From NCBI GenBank assembly GCA_024690465.1, contig JAILPC010000130.1, forward strand, positions 1-37,227: DNA of 37,227 bases, given 5' to 3'. Source of the DNA: Ruminococcus sp. (GTDB taxonomy: Bacteria; Bacillota; Clostridia; Oscillospirales; Acutalibacteraceae). This document shows, in pieces, positions 1 through 8,287 of this stretch; the stretch's first letter is position 1, and each line of letters starts with the position of its first letter. The notes below the pieces were generated by a model. That model had not been told where the DNA came from and ran no database searches. It was given only the letters and a program-made list of their open reading frames with translations. The position numbers and the translations under genes were made by a program.

Positions 1-274
1 GGTGTTTTAAATATTCAGCCACACCGTCAAGATATTTTTCGGGCATATCCTCGAGATTTTCGGGATGAAATCCCGCGGTAAAATATATATACGGATATTT
101 TTCGGCGTAGCCCTTTATCACTTCGGCGGATTTCAAATCCACTGCGTTGCACACTACGCCCGACACTCCGCTCCGGGGCAGGATTTCAAGCAGTTCTTCC
201 CTGTCCTCGTCGAACCACGCGTCGTCATAATGCGCGTGCGCGTCAAATATTTTTTTGATTGTCCTCGTCTCCAT
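1..274 (-). CDS. tatD: TatD-family metal-dependent hydrolase/DNase, N-terminal part (truncated by window edge)
   Basis: Reverse-strand translation METRTIKKIFDAHAHYDDAWFDEDREELLEILPRSGVSGVVCNAVDLKSAEVIKGYAEKYPYIYFTAGFHPENLED...; HAH metal motif and FHPE motif typical of TatD. Not in the supplied ORF track because it runs off the window. Confidence 0.85.
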   Translation of the reverse strand, partial: METRTIKKIFDAHAHYDDAWFDEDREELLEILPRSGVSGVVCNAVDLKSAEVIKGYAEKYPYIYFTAGFHPENLEDMPEKYLDGVAEYLKH

Positions 275-402
275 TTACTGCTCCTATCAAAAATGCTTCT
301 CCCCCGCACCATCGATTCCTAACCGATTTTGGCAAGAACCCGCGCTTTCTTCCTCTTTACTTTTCCTCGTCTCCATTTCTTCCTACTTACTACTTACCAC
401 TT

Positions 403-432
403 GGGGCTGACTCAGCATAATGAGTCAGCCCC
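403..432. terminator. Rho-independent-type hairpin downstream of metG
   Basis: 12-bp perfect stem GGGGCTGACTCA-GCATAA-TGAGTCAGCCCC just after the metG stop (minus strand). Confidence 0.7.
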
Positions 433-437
433 ATAAA

Positions 438-2387
438 TCAAACTATTTTACTTCCGTTTTCGATTGCGCTGTCAACCGTAATGAGCGTAAGGCTGTCGCC
501 CTTCTCGGCGGACAGAATCATACCCTGACTCTCCACACCGCAGAGCTTAACGGGCTTTAAGTTCGCAACAAACAGCACCTTCTTGCCCACCAATTCCTCG
601 GGCTTGTAGTACTGCGCGATACCGCTGACGATAACTCGTCCGCCCATACCGTCGTCTATATCAAATTTCAAGAGCTTTTTACTCTTTTTTACCTTTTCGC
701 AGGCTTTAACCTCACCCACGCGGATATCGGACTTCGCGAAGTCCTCAATGCCGATTTCGGGAGCGACAGGCTCTGCAGGAGCTGCGGATTCTTCCGCGGC
801 TTCCTCACTGTTCTTGAAAATGTTGTTGAGCTCGTCAATTTCCTTGTCAACGTCAATTCTCGGGAACAGAGCCTCTCCGCGCTTAACTGTCACGTTCTTG
901 GGCAGACAGCCGAATGTGCCCGCGTTTTCATAAGACGCGCACTTTTCGCACGCGCCGATTTGCTCAAGAGCCTTGGGCATTGTCTCGGGCATAAACGCGG
1001 AAAGCAGTGTCGCGACAATACGAATTGTGTCGAGCAGGTTGTAAAGAACGGTCGCGAGCCTTGCGCGCTTTGTCTCGTCCTTGCCGAGAATCCACGGAGT
1101 AGTCTCGTCAATATATTTGTTCGCGCGTGAAACCACCTTGAAGATTTCAACAAGCGCGTTCTGGAGCTCGGTTTTGTCTACAAATTCGTCAACCTTCGCC
1201 TTAAGCGCTGTCGCCTCAGCGATAAGCTCGTCGTCAAACTCTCCCGCTTCGCGCTCTTCGGGCAGAGTACCGCCGAAATACTTGTCAGCCATAGCGACAG
1301 TACGCGAAATAAGGTTGCCCAAACCGTTAGCGAGGTCGGAGTTAATGCGGTTAATCATTATCTCGTTGGAGAACGAGCTGTCCGCGCCGAGAGCCATCTC
1401 TCTCATAATATGATAACGGATAGCGTCGGCTCCGTAACGCTGACCGAGTACAAACGGGTCAACAACGTTGCCGAGAGATTTTGACATCTTCTGTCCGTTG
1501 AAGGTAATCCAGCCGTGAACGGCGAGGTGCTTCGGAAGCGGAAGCTCAAGCGCCATAAGCATAGCAGGCCAGATAATAGCGTGGAAGCGCATAATATCTT
1601 TGGCAACCATATGAACGTCCGCGGGCCAGTATTTGTCGAACTCATTTACTCGTCCGTTCTCGTATCCGAGAGCGGTAATATAGTTTGAAAGCGCGTCAAT
1701 CCAAACATAAACGACGTGCTTTTCATCGAATGTTACAGGAACACCCCAGCTGAACGATGTTCTTGAAACGCACAAATCCTCAAGACCTGGTTTGATGAAG
1801 TTGTTTACAAGCTCAACCGCACGTGTTTTGGGACGCAGATAGTCGGTCTCGGTAAGCAGCTTTTCGATTCTCTCAGCAAAAGGAGCCATCTTAAAGAAGT
1901 ATGCCTCCTCCTTGCCCTCTACAACCTCTCGTCCGCACTCGGGACACTTGCCGTCAACAAGCTGACTGTCTGTCCAGAAGCTCTCGCAGGGAGTGCAGTA
2001 TTTTCCGCTGTACTCGCCCTTATAGATGTAACCTCTGTCATAGAGCTCTTTAAAAATCTTCTGAACACTCTCGACGTGATAATCGTCGGTAGTACGGATG
2101 AAATGGTCGTAACTTATATTCATAAAGCCCCAGAGCTTCTTGAAAATCTCAGCGATTTCGTCAACATAAGCCTTGGGCGAAACGCCTTTTTCCGCGGCTT
2201 TCTGTTCGATCTTCATACCGTGCTCGTCAGTACCCGTAAGGAACTTCACATCAAAGCCCTGCATTCTCTTATAGCGGGCGATTGAGTCGCAGGCTACAGT
2301 CGTGTAGCAGTGACCGATATGAGGATTTCCCGAAGGGTAGTAGATGGGAGTGGTAATATAAAAGGTCTTTTTGCAATCCTTGCACAT
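438..2387 (-). CDS. metG: Methionyl-tRNA synthetase with C-terminal tRNA-binding domain
   Basis: 649 aa; FYITTPIYYPSGNPHIGHCYTT, KMSKSLGNVVDP signature, C-terminal EMAPII/Trbp-like domain (IGIEDFAKSDIRVGEVKACEKV). Confidence 0.97.
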   Translation of the reverse strand: MCKDCKKTFYITTPIYYPSGNPHIGHCYTTVACDSIARYKRMQGFDVKFLTGTDEHGMKIEQKAAEKGVSPKAYVDEIAEIFKKLWGFMNISYDHFIRTTDDYHVESVQKIFKELYDRGYIYKGEYSGKYCTPCESFWTDSQLVDGKCPECGREVVEGKEEAYFFKMAPFAERIEKLLTETDYLRPKTRAVELVNNFIKPGLEDLCVSRTSFSWGVPVTFDEKHVVYVWIDALSNYITALGYENGRVNEFDKYWPADVHMVAKDIMRFHAIIWPAMLMALELPLPKHLAVHGWITFNGQKMSKSLGNVVDPFVLGQRYGADAIRYHIMREMALGADSSFSNEIMINRINSDLANGLGNLISRTVAMADKYFGGTLPEEREAGEFDDELIAEATALKAKVDEFVDKTELQNALVEIFKVVSRANKYIDETTPWILGKDETKRARLATVLYNLLDTIRIVATLLSAFMPETMPKALEQIGACEKCASYENAGTFGCLPKNVTVKRGEALFPRIDVDKEIDELNNIFKNSEEAAEESAAPAEPVAPEIGIEDFAKSDIRVGEVKACEKVKKSKKLLKFDIDDGMGGRVIVSGIAQYYKPEELVGKKVLFVANLKPVKLCGVESQGMILSAEKGDSLTLITVDSAIENGSKIV

Positions 2388-2521
2388 ACTGATAAACCTC
2401 CATAAAACTAAACTTTTAATATTTTAACACACGCAGTGAAAAAAATCAATTTATATCGGGAATTTTTGTAATGATCAAGTTCAATTTTTGTCACTCGACA
2501 CAAGATAACAATTAATACCCC

Positions 2522-2550
2522 TTGACAAAGCACGCTGACATGGCTATAAT
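2522..2550 (+). promoter_or_regulatory. Sigma-A-type promoter for tRNA-fMet
   Basis: TTGACA (2522-2527), 17-bp spacer, TATAAT (2545-2550), 30 bp before the tRNA. Confidence 0.8.
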
Positions 2551-2579
2551 AATAGATACCGAAGCAGTTCGGAATATAT

Positions 2580-2655
<76 letters not shown>

Positions 2656-2659
2656 CTAG

Positions 2660-2693
2660 AAAATGGCTTAAACAATGAGTTTAAGCCATTTTT
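2660..2693 (+). terminator. Terminator hairpin following tRNA-fMet
   Basis: AAAATGGCTTAAAC-AATGA-GTTTAAGCCATTTT perfect 14-bp stem followed by TC-TTTT. Confidence 0.75.
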
Positions 2694-2972
2694 CTTTTGC
2701 TTTTTCCGCCCGCAAAACCAACGACTTGGGCGGGAATTTGGGCGAAAAGTTGCAAAAACTGGCTGCAAAAAAACTTAAACGTATTGAATTATAGTATCAA
2801 AAGTTATTCTGTTGTATATCTATTTTATTGATAATACATATTGCACATAAGGCTTGTATATTTGCGTTTTTGTAACACTGATTTTATATATAATTTAATT
2901 ATTTCATTTTATATTATTTCTTCAAGTAAACGTGCAATTAGCAAACGCTTTTTTCGCTTATTATCCAAATCT

Positions 2973-3006
2973 AAAGAGCGCCAAGACCTTTTGCTTGGCG
3001 CTCTTT
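2973..3006. terminator. Terminator hairpin downstream of the toxin gene
   Basis: 13-bp perfect inverted repeat AAAGAGCGCCAAG...CTTGGCGCTCTTT. Confidence 0.7.
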
Positions 3007-3021
3007 AATTCAAAGCGTTAA

Positions 3022-3345
3022 TTAATTGTCCGTATCTTTTATCTGCGTATTGAGATTTCTCTTAGCATATATAATTCTACTGATTGTTACTATCTTTTGT
3101 GTTTCATCAACTGTATAGAATAACATATAGTTTTTGACAAGAATCTTTCTGTACTCATTCTTCAATGGTTTTATAGGAATATAAACCGGGTTTGAATACG
3201 GATAATTCGCATGCCTTTCCGAAACTTTTATTATTTCTTCAACAAGATTGATAGCTGCTGTTGGATTACATAGTTCATCTCTAATATACAAAGCAATTTC
3301 GCTCAAATCCTGCTTTGCTGATAGTAAATATTCAACTCTATACAT
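3022..3345 (-). CDS. Type II toxin, RelE/ParE superfamily
   Basis: 107 aa, YRVEYLLSAKQDLSEIALYIRDEL...NPVYIPIKPLKNEYRKILVKNYMLFYTVDETQKIVTISRIIYAKRN; typical RelE/ParE sequence, overlaps upstream antitoxin gene by 8 bp. Confidence 0.88.
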   Translation of the reverse strand: MYRVEYLLSAKQDLSEIALYIRDELCNPTAAINLVEEIIKVSERHANYPYSNPVYIPIKPLKNEYRKILVKNYMLFYTVDETQKIVTISRIIYAKRNLNTQIKDTDN

Positions 3346-3607
3346 TTATTTCCTCTTTGATAGAAGATAGAACTTCTTTTGGTGAAAAGCGATTATTATT
3401 TAATGCGGCTTCTTTTTCCGCAGCTTGAAGTTTGAAATAAACTTCACTTTCGAACTGCAGATTCTCAAAAGCTTCCATACTCAACACTACCATATCACCA
3501 AATCCGTTCTTAGTAAGAAAAACAGGTTGAGCAGTCTCATGCACAGTCTTTGAAATGTCAGCAAAATTGTTTCTTAAATCTGATACAGGACGTATAGTCT
3601 TTGACAT
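3338..3607 (-). CDS. Type II antitoxin, Phd/YefM family
   Basis: 89 aa, MSKTIRPVSDLRNNFADISKTVHETAQPVFLTKNGFGDMVVLSMEAFENL; classic Phd/YefM N-terminus. Confidence 0.88.
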   Translation of the reverse strand: MSKTIRPVSDLRNNFADISKTVHETAQPVFLTKNGFGDMVVLSMEAFENLQFESEVYFKLQAAEKEAALNNNRFSPKEVLSSIKEEINV

Positions 3608-3619
3608 AATATCACTCCT

Positions 3620-3639
3620 TTTAGCATAATTACGCTAAA
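3620..3639. promoter_or_regulatory. Candidate antitoxin/toxin autoregulatory operator (palindrome)
   Basis: TTTAGCATAATTACGCTAAA: 20-bp palindrome with one mismatched pair directly upstream of the antitoxin SD/start. Confidence 0.6.
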
Positions 3640-3719
3640 TTATAATTTGATTATAAATGATATTTTATGCAATGTCAAGTTGTGTTTCTATATGTTTGTC
3701 TAAATTAGGTTTTATTTAG

Positions 3720-3836
3720 TCTTATTTTTTTGATAAAGATATTACAACTACACTTAATACATATTGTAACTGTTTTGATAAATATGAAAAAGAACATTTG
3801 AAAAAAGCAGACGATTATTTGCAGTCTCAAAATTAA
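3720..3836 (+). pseudogene. C-terminal fragment of a tyrosine recombinase/integrase
   Basis: Frame from 3720 reads SYFFDKDITTTLNTYCNCFDKYEKEHLKKADDYLQSQN*, matching the '(GH)KDISTTLNTYTxxFDxxxKE' tail of phage/ICE integrases; in-frame stop immediately upstream (3717-3719) and no start. Confidence 0.65.
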
Positions 3837-3850
3837 ACAATTATATAACG

Positions 3851-3872
3851 TAAACCGACAGATAAACCGACA
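3851..3872 (+). repeat. Direct repeat TAAACCGACA x2 (12-bp period), possible integrase arm-type sites
   Basis: TAAACCGACA at 3851-3860 and 3863-3872, between integrase fragment and att-like repeat. Confidence 0.5.
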
Positions 3873-3928
3873 ACACGTTGCAAGGTCACTATTTAAGCCA
3901 AATTTATTGACCTCCGCAACCAGTTAAG

Positions 3929-3959
3929 AATAGCAGGTACCGCCAAGGTGCCTGCTATT
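3929..3959. repeat. Strong hairpin just outside the distal att-like repeat
   Basis: AATAGCAGGTACC-GCCAA-GGTGCCTGCTATT (13-bp stem, one wobble); weak T tract, possibly the original tRNA-fMet terminator. Confidence 0.5.
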
Positions 3960-4196
3960 GTTATTAATTCAGGAGGAAGGACTTGAAAGGCGGAAAATTG
4001 CGTATTTTCAAAAATATTTTTACGCAATTTTTGCGTTTGTAAGCATAACAACGCTTCCGATACGATAGATTAACCAAATTCCTCCTCAATCGGTTTGAAT
4101 TTCCGATATTTTTTCCGTCGGATATTTTTATTTTGATTAAACAGCAAAAGGGCTTGAAATATTTCTCAGAATATTATAGAATAGTATTGTGAATAC

Positions 4197-4273
4197 GGAG
4201 GCTTAGCTCAGCAGGTTAGAGCGTTTGCTTGACATGCAAGAGGTCACTGATTCGAATTCAGTAGTCTCCACCA
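4197..4273 (+). tRNA. tRNA-Val (GAC)
   Basis: GGAGGCT/AGTCTCC acceptor, TTTGC-TTGACAT-GCAAG anticodon arm with GAC anticodon, ACTGA-TTCGAAT-TCAGT T arm, encoded CCA. Confidence 0.92.
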
Positions 4274-4275
4274 TA

Positions 4276-4308
4276 AAACAGGAGTACACGGTTTGTGTAC
4301 TCCTGTTT
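4276..4308. terminator. Bidirectional terminator between tRNA-Val and the convergent 1316-aa gene
   Basis: 14-bp perfect stem AAACAGGAGTACAC...GTGTACTCCTGTTT, flanked by A-rich and T-rich sides; adjacent to stop codon at 4310. Confidence 0.75.
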
Positions 4309-4309
4309 A

Positions 4310-7300
4310 TTATTTTACTTTTATCTTTGCCGTGACTGTTTTATAGATTGATTTGTAGTTGCCTGTGCCCTTGGCGCTAACCTTGACTTTGATTTTATAG
4401 TTTCCTTTTGTGGTACCTTTCTTAACGGTTATAATTCCTTTTTTGCTGATTGTCAGATTCTTTACGCCGCTCAGCTTTTTGTATGTCACAGAACCCTTGT
4501 TGTTACTGACAACAATCGCGTTTTTAACAGTCTGTTTTGCCTTTTGGAGCTTTGAGAGCTCGACTTTCTTTAACGCGGTTTTGACAGTCATAGTGTTCGC
4601 GGCTTTTTTGATTATAAATGTATGCGATACAGAGCCGCGGTAATCGTTAATGCCTGTTGCGACAATCTCGGCAGTACCTGCGTTTATGTTTTTATTGTAG
4701 CTTACCGTGTAGTCAACGCCGTATTCGAGCTGTATACCGTTGAAATACAAATTAAACTTCTGGGTAATCGCTCTGCCCGTGTATATCATATCGTCAATGC
4801 CCGCAAACGTTGTGTTCTCGTCGTCGAGCTCTTCGCCGTAAATCAGAATATCCGAATACGCGCCGAAAATCGTTGTGCGCTTGTTGCCCAATGAGTCAAG
4901 TGAGAGCTCCTCGTCGGTAAACGAGGTCACAACGCCTGTTTGCGAAACTTTGCCGTTTGAATCGGTGAGAATAATCCTGCCGTCTTTCAGCGAAGTGATT
5001 GAACCGAGCTTCGCGTCCTCAGACAGATACGGCGCGAAATGGTCGGCATCGAAGTATCTGAAGAACGGTGTGCATTCCTCGTTGATGCGGCAAATCTCTT
5101 CGATTTCACGCTCAATGGTGAAACTGTCGGCTGTAACCTCAGCGTTCAAGCCGTTTGTGACGCTTGAATATACGTTAACGTCGCCTGCAACAGCTGTGCT
5201 GTTTCTTGTGAATACAATCGAGTTGATGATGTTTGTATTTTTGTTTGAGATTATCGCGCGGTTGAATTTTTTGCCGTTTTCGTAATCGTAATAGCTGTCT
5301 GTATCACCCGCGACAATTGTGGAATTTATAACGTCAAGTGAACCGTTGAAATTGTAGAGCACTCCGCTTGTTTCAACGCTCGGAACAACGTTACAGTTGA
5401 GCATCTCAACCTTTGCCCCGCCGTCTATGAACACGTCCGTGCCGTACGGAGCGGTGTTTGAGCTGAAATCGGTGTTTTTGGCAGCCATTCCGCCGCCGCT
5501 GAGATATACGGCTCCGCCCTTATTCTTCGCGGTACAGAAACCGATTCCGCAGCTATCAAGCTTCAGCGTTCCGCCGTCGATATATACCGCCGCGCCAAGG
5601 TCGGCGCTGCCGTTTGTCATCTTGACATTTTTGAACCGCGCGTCCGCGTCCTTGCCGATATTAAACAGTCTGGTTGTTTTATTGTCGCCGTCGGCGTCGT
5701 ACTCAACGGTGACATTGATTCGCTTGCTGTCCATTTCCATGCCGTCGATAGCTCCGTTGAAGCTGACGCTTCCGTTAATATCAACGGGAGAGCCAAGATA
5801 GAGCATATTGCCGATTTCTTCGCCAACTACAATCTCCGAGCCTGTTTCCTCTGCGTAAGCTACAGCCTCTCTGAGTGAAATTATGCCGTCCGACGCGTCG
5901 TTTTCGTCCTGAGCGGTGGTTATAATAGTGCTTTTATCCTCATGAATTCTCAAATCAGAAAGAATCGTGTATTCGGTGTCGAAACCTTCGGCGTTAACTT
6001 CAACATCAACATCGCAGCTTTCATTGAGGAAAACGCTCTTTTTCCACGATGTAATGACAATCTCATCTGTCTCTTCGCCTGTCGCGAGGGTGAACGGAAC
6101 GGGTTCTGTCAGTCTGACGCTTCTCTCGTCGTTAACGTCATCGTATACGGCGATAAGGCTGTATGTTCCCTTGATTGCCTCGTGGTTGCCGACGCTTTTG
6201 TTTATAATTTTAAACGCGAACTTGTCGCCGTCGTTGAGTTTATCCGAGCCTTGGGGAATAACCGAGGTTTTATTTGTATTGCTCTCTGAGATTAAGACCT
6301 CAAATCCCCGCGATGAAAGCGGATATTCACCCGATACAACACTGTAGGCAACCGAATCCTTGATGAACTCAAGTCGGATTTTCACCTTTGTTCCGATTTT
6401 AACCAATTTGACGGTATCGGGAAGCTTTGATTCTTTTGTCGGGTTTTTGCCGACAGACAGAGCCTTGTTTTTGCCGACAGGTTCGCCGCCTGAAGGGTCA
6501 TACGCGCTCCAGAGATTCCACTCGCCGTTTTCATAGTTTGTATAGTAGATGTTCACCTCGTCAAAGTCAGAGCACAGAGGACTGCTGTCGAGTCCCTTGT
6601 ATTCGATTCCTACAACTGTTGAATAGTCGTCAAACTCAACAACGTCTCTGTCGATTGAGACCTCTACGCCCGACAAATCGTACTCTTTCGGCACAACCTC
6701 AAACTCGGTTGTGCTTGAGTTGTTGATGTAATACGCTTCAACAACCGAGTGGTCGGGATTTATGGTAATCACGGCTTTATATTTGCCTGTTTCAAGATTC
6801 TCAACCTTAAAGTCGCCGATAATCGCGGCTTCGTCCAGATTGACGTTCTTACTTATCGTATCCGAATAAACAAGCGAACCGTTTTCGCCTATGATTTCGA
6901 GATTTATTTTTATATTCCCGCTGAACTGTTTGCCGCTGTTGTCAACATAGTTATCTCTGTCCTGAGCGATGAATGAAAAATAAACGTCGCCGCTGTAGAC
7001 CTTGTCGCTTTTGGCGCCTTTGCCGACGTTCGAGACGCTCATTCTGTTAAAGACAAAATCAACCGATTCGGCATTGTTCAAAGCAGCGCCCGGGTCGGTC
7101 TCGATATACTCGGACATTGCGTCCGAGTACGGCTCAAGCGTTGTGTATGTAAAAAGCACTCCGCCGTAGTTTTTGCCGATAAGCGTTCTGCACCGCGCGT
7201 CCTCTTTGATGTATGGCTCCTGTTTTATCAGAGTCAGAGTATTAGGCGCGAAATGACGGTCGTGCACAACCCGGTTGTCGCTGTCGTCGTAGCCTGTGCT

Positions 7301-8260
7301 GTTGTCGGAATCAGCAATAATAAACGAGTCATAGTGGTTGAGGTCGTCCTCATCAAAGGCATTGTCGGTCACCACGCCGAAAAGCGTAACCGCGTGGCCC
7401 AAAGTCAAAAACTCACCGTCTTCGCCAACCCATTGAATTGACAGCCCGACGCCTTTGCCCGCCTTTAAGTCTTTCACCATATTCGGAGCCTGTGAGGCAA
7501 AATCCATGTTAACCGCGTGTTCGCTGATAATGTTATCGGTGAGATACTCGGGAAGGTATCTTCCGCTGCCCTTGACCTTTATTTCGTCGTCCTTCAAACC
7601 GCCGAAAAACCACTTCAGACCTGAATCAACGTGGAACCCTTCGTCATAAAAGCTATTGCTGTAAACTTCGAGAATCTCGTCCTCGCTCTCGAAACCCGCT
7701 TTCTCCGCCCAGCCTGTGTAGCGAAGCATATTAGCGCATGTGCCTGCCCAGCACAGGTTTGTGTCCTTTCCCGTCATCTCTTTTTCGGCGTCGATAAAGT
7801 CGAGTTCCTCCATCACAAAATCCTTGCCCGAGGTGTAATTTGAGAGTAGCTTTTTCTCAACAACGTCAACGTTCTCAGGTCTAAGACCTGTGAGGAATAC
7901 CTCTTTTTCGGTGTTCGGAACAGTAAACGAGAGAGCGTAATAACCATTGACAATCGACGAAAAATCGAGCAGCTCAACCTTCGCTACGCTCTTGTTGCTG
8001 TATTTGATTTCGTAGGACTTTATCTCGTTTGCGATCGGATTGTCATCAAGGCTCTCCGCCTTAACCGCGTTATTGACCGTTTCGGTTTTGCCGTTTTTAA
8101 ACTTAACAACCGTCTTGGCGCCATGTGCGCTGAACGAAGCCACACCTGTGAGGGACTTGCCTGTTTCTGCCGCGAACGACGATAAAGGCGCAATCGCGAC
8201 CGCGCCGATTATCATCAATACGGTGAGCGTCACGGATAAAGTCTTTCTGAAGGTTTTCAT
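4310..8260 (-). CDS. Secreted multidomain surface protein: IdeS/C66-like cysteine protease domain + CARDB-like/beta-helix region + C-terminal MBG-like repeat module
   Basis: Signal peptide (MKTFRKTLSVTLTVLMIIGAVAIAPLSSFAAE); DTNLCWAGTCANML, KAGKGVGLSIQW, GHAVTLFGVV, YDSFIIADSDNS motifs; DGIISLREAVAYAE (CSLREA-like) followed by beta-helix repeats; YTGRAITQKFNLYFNGIQLEYGVDYTVSYNKNINAGTAEIVATGINDYRGS. Confidence 0.7.
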   Translation of the reverse strand: MKTFRKTLSVTLTVLMIIGAVAIAPLSSFAAETGKSLTGVASFSAHGAKTVVKFKNGKTETVNNAVKAESLDDNPIANEIKSYEIKYSNKSVAKVELLDFSSIVNGYYALSFTVPNTEKEVFLTGLRPENVDVVEKKLLSNYTSGKDFVMEELDFIDAEKEMTGKDTNLCWAGTCANMLRYTGWAEKAGFESEDEILEVYSNSFYDEGFHVDSGLKWFFGGLKDDEIKVKGSGRYLPEYLTDNIISEHAVNMDFASQAPNMVKDLKAGKGVGLSIQWVGEDGEFLTLGHAVTLFGVVTDNAFDEDDLNHYDSFIIADSDNSTGYDDSDNRVVHDRHFAPNTLTLIKQEPYIKEDARCRTLIGKNYGGVLFTYTTLEPYSDAMSEYIETDPGAALNNAESVDFVFNRMSVSNVGKGAKSDKVYSGDVYFSFIAQDRDNYVDNSGKQFSGNIKINLEIIGENGSLVYSDTISKNVNLDEAAIIGDFKVENLETGKYKAVITINPDHSVVEAYYINNSSTTEFEVVPKEYDLSGVEVSIDRDVVEFDDYSTVVGIEYKGLDSSPLCSDFDEVNIYYTNYENGEWNLWSAYDPSGGEPVGKNKALSVGKNPTKESKLPDTVKLVKIGTKVKIRLEFIKDSVAYSVVSGEYPLSSRGFEVLISESNTNKTSVIPQGSDKLNDGDKFAFKIINKSVGNHEAIKGTYSLIAVYDDVNDERSVRLTEPVPFTLATGEETDEIVITSWKKSVFLNESCDVDVEVNAEGFDTEYTILSDLRIHEDKSTIITTAQDENDASDGIISLREAVAYAEETGSEIVVGEEIGNMLYLGSPVDINGSVSFNGAIDGMEMDSKRINVTVEYDADGDNKTTRLFNIGKDADARFKNVKMTNGSADLGAAVYIDGGTLKLDSCGIGFCTAKNKGGAVYLSGGGMAAKNTDFSSNTAPYGTDVFIDGGAKVEMLNCNVVPSVETSGVLYNFNGSLDVINSTIVAGDTDSYYDYENGKKFNRAIISNKNTNIINSIVFTRNSTAVAGDVNVYSSVTNGLNAEVTADSFTIEREIEEICRINEECTPFFRYFDADHFAPYLSEDAKLGSITSLKDGRIILTDSNGKVSQTGVVTSFTDEELSLDSLGNKRTTIFGAYSDILIYGEELDDENTTFAGIDDMIYTGRAITQKFNLYFNGIQLEYGVDYTVSYNKNINAGTAEIVATGINDYRGSVSHTFIIKKAANTMTVKTALKKVELSKLQKAKQTVKNAIVVSNNKGSVTYKKLSGVKNLTISKKGIITVKKGTTKGNYKIKVKVSAKGTGNYKSIYKTVTAKIKVK

Positions 8261-8287
8261 AGGCTCCTCCTTTTATGTGAATAAGCG

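Noticed and set aside
2388-2520. T-box leader upstream of metG
   Set aside because: No T-box (TGGNACCGCG) sequence or specifier-type stems visible.
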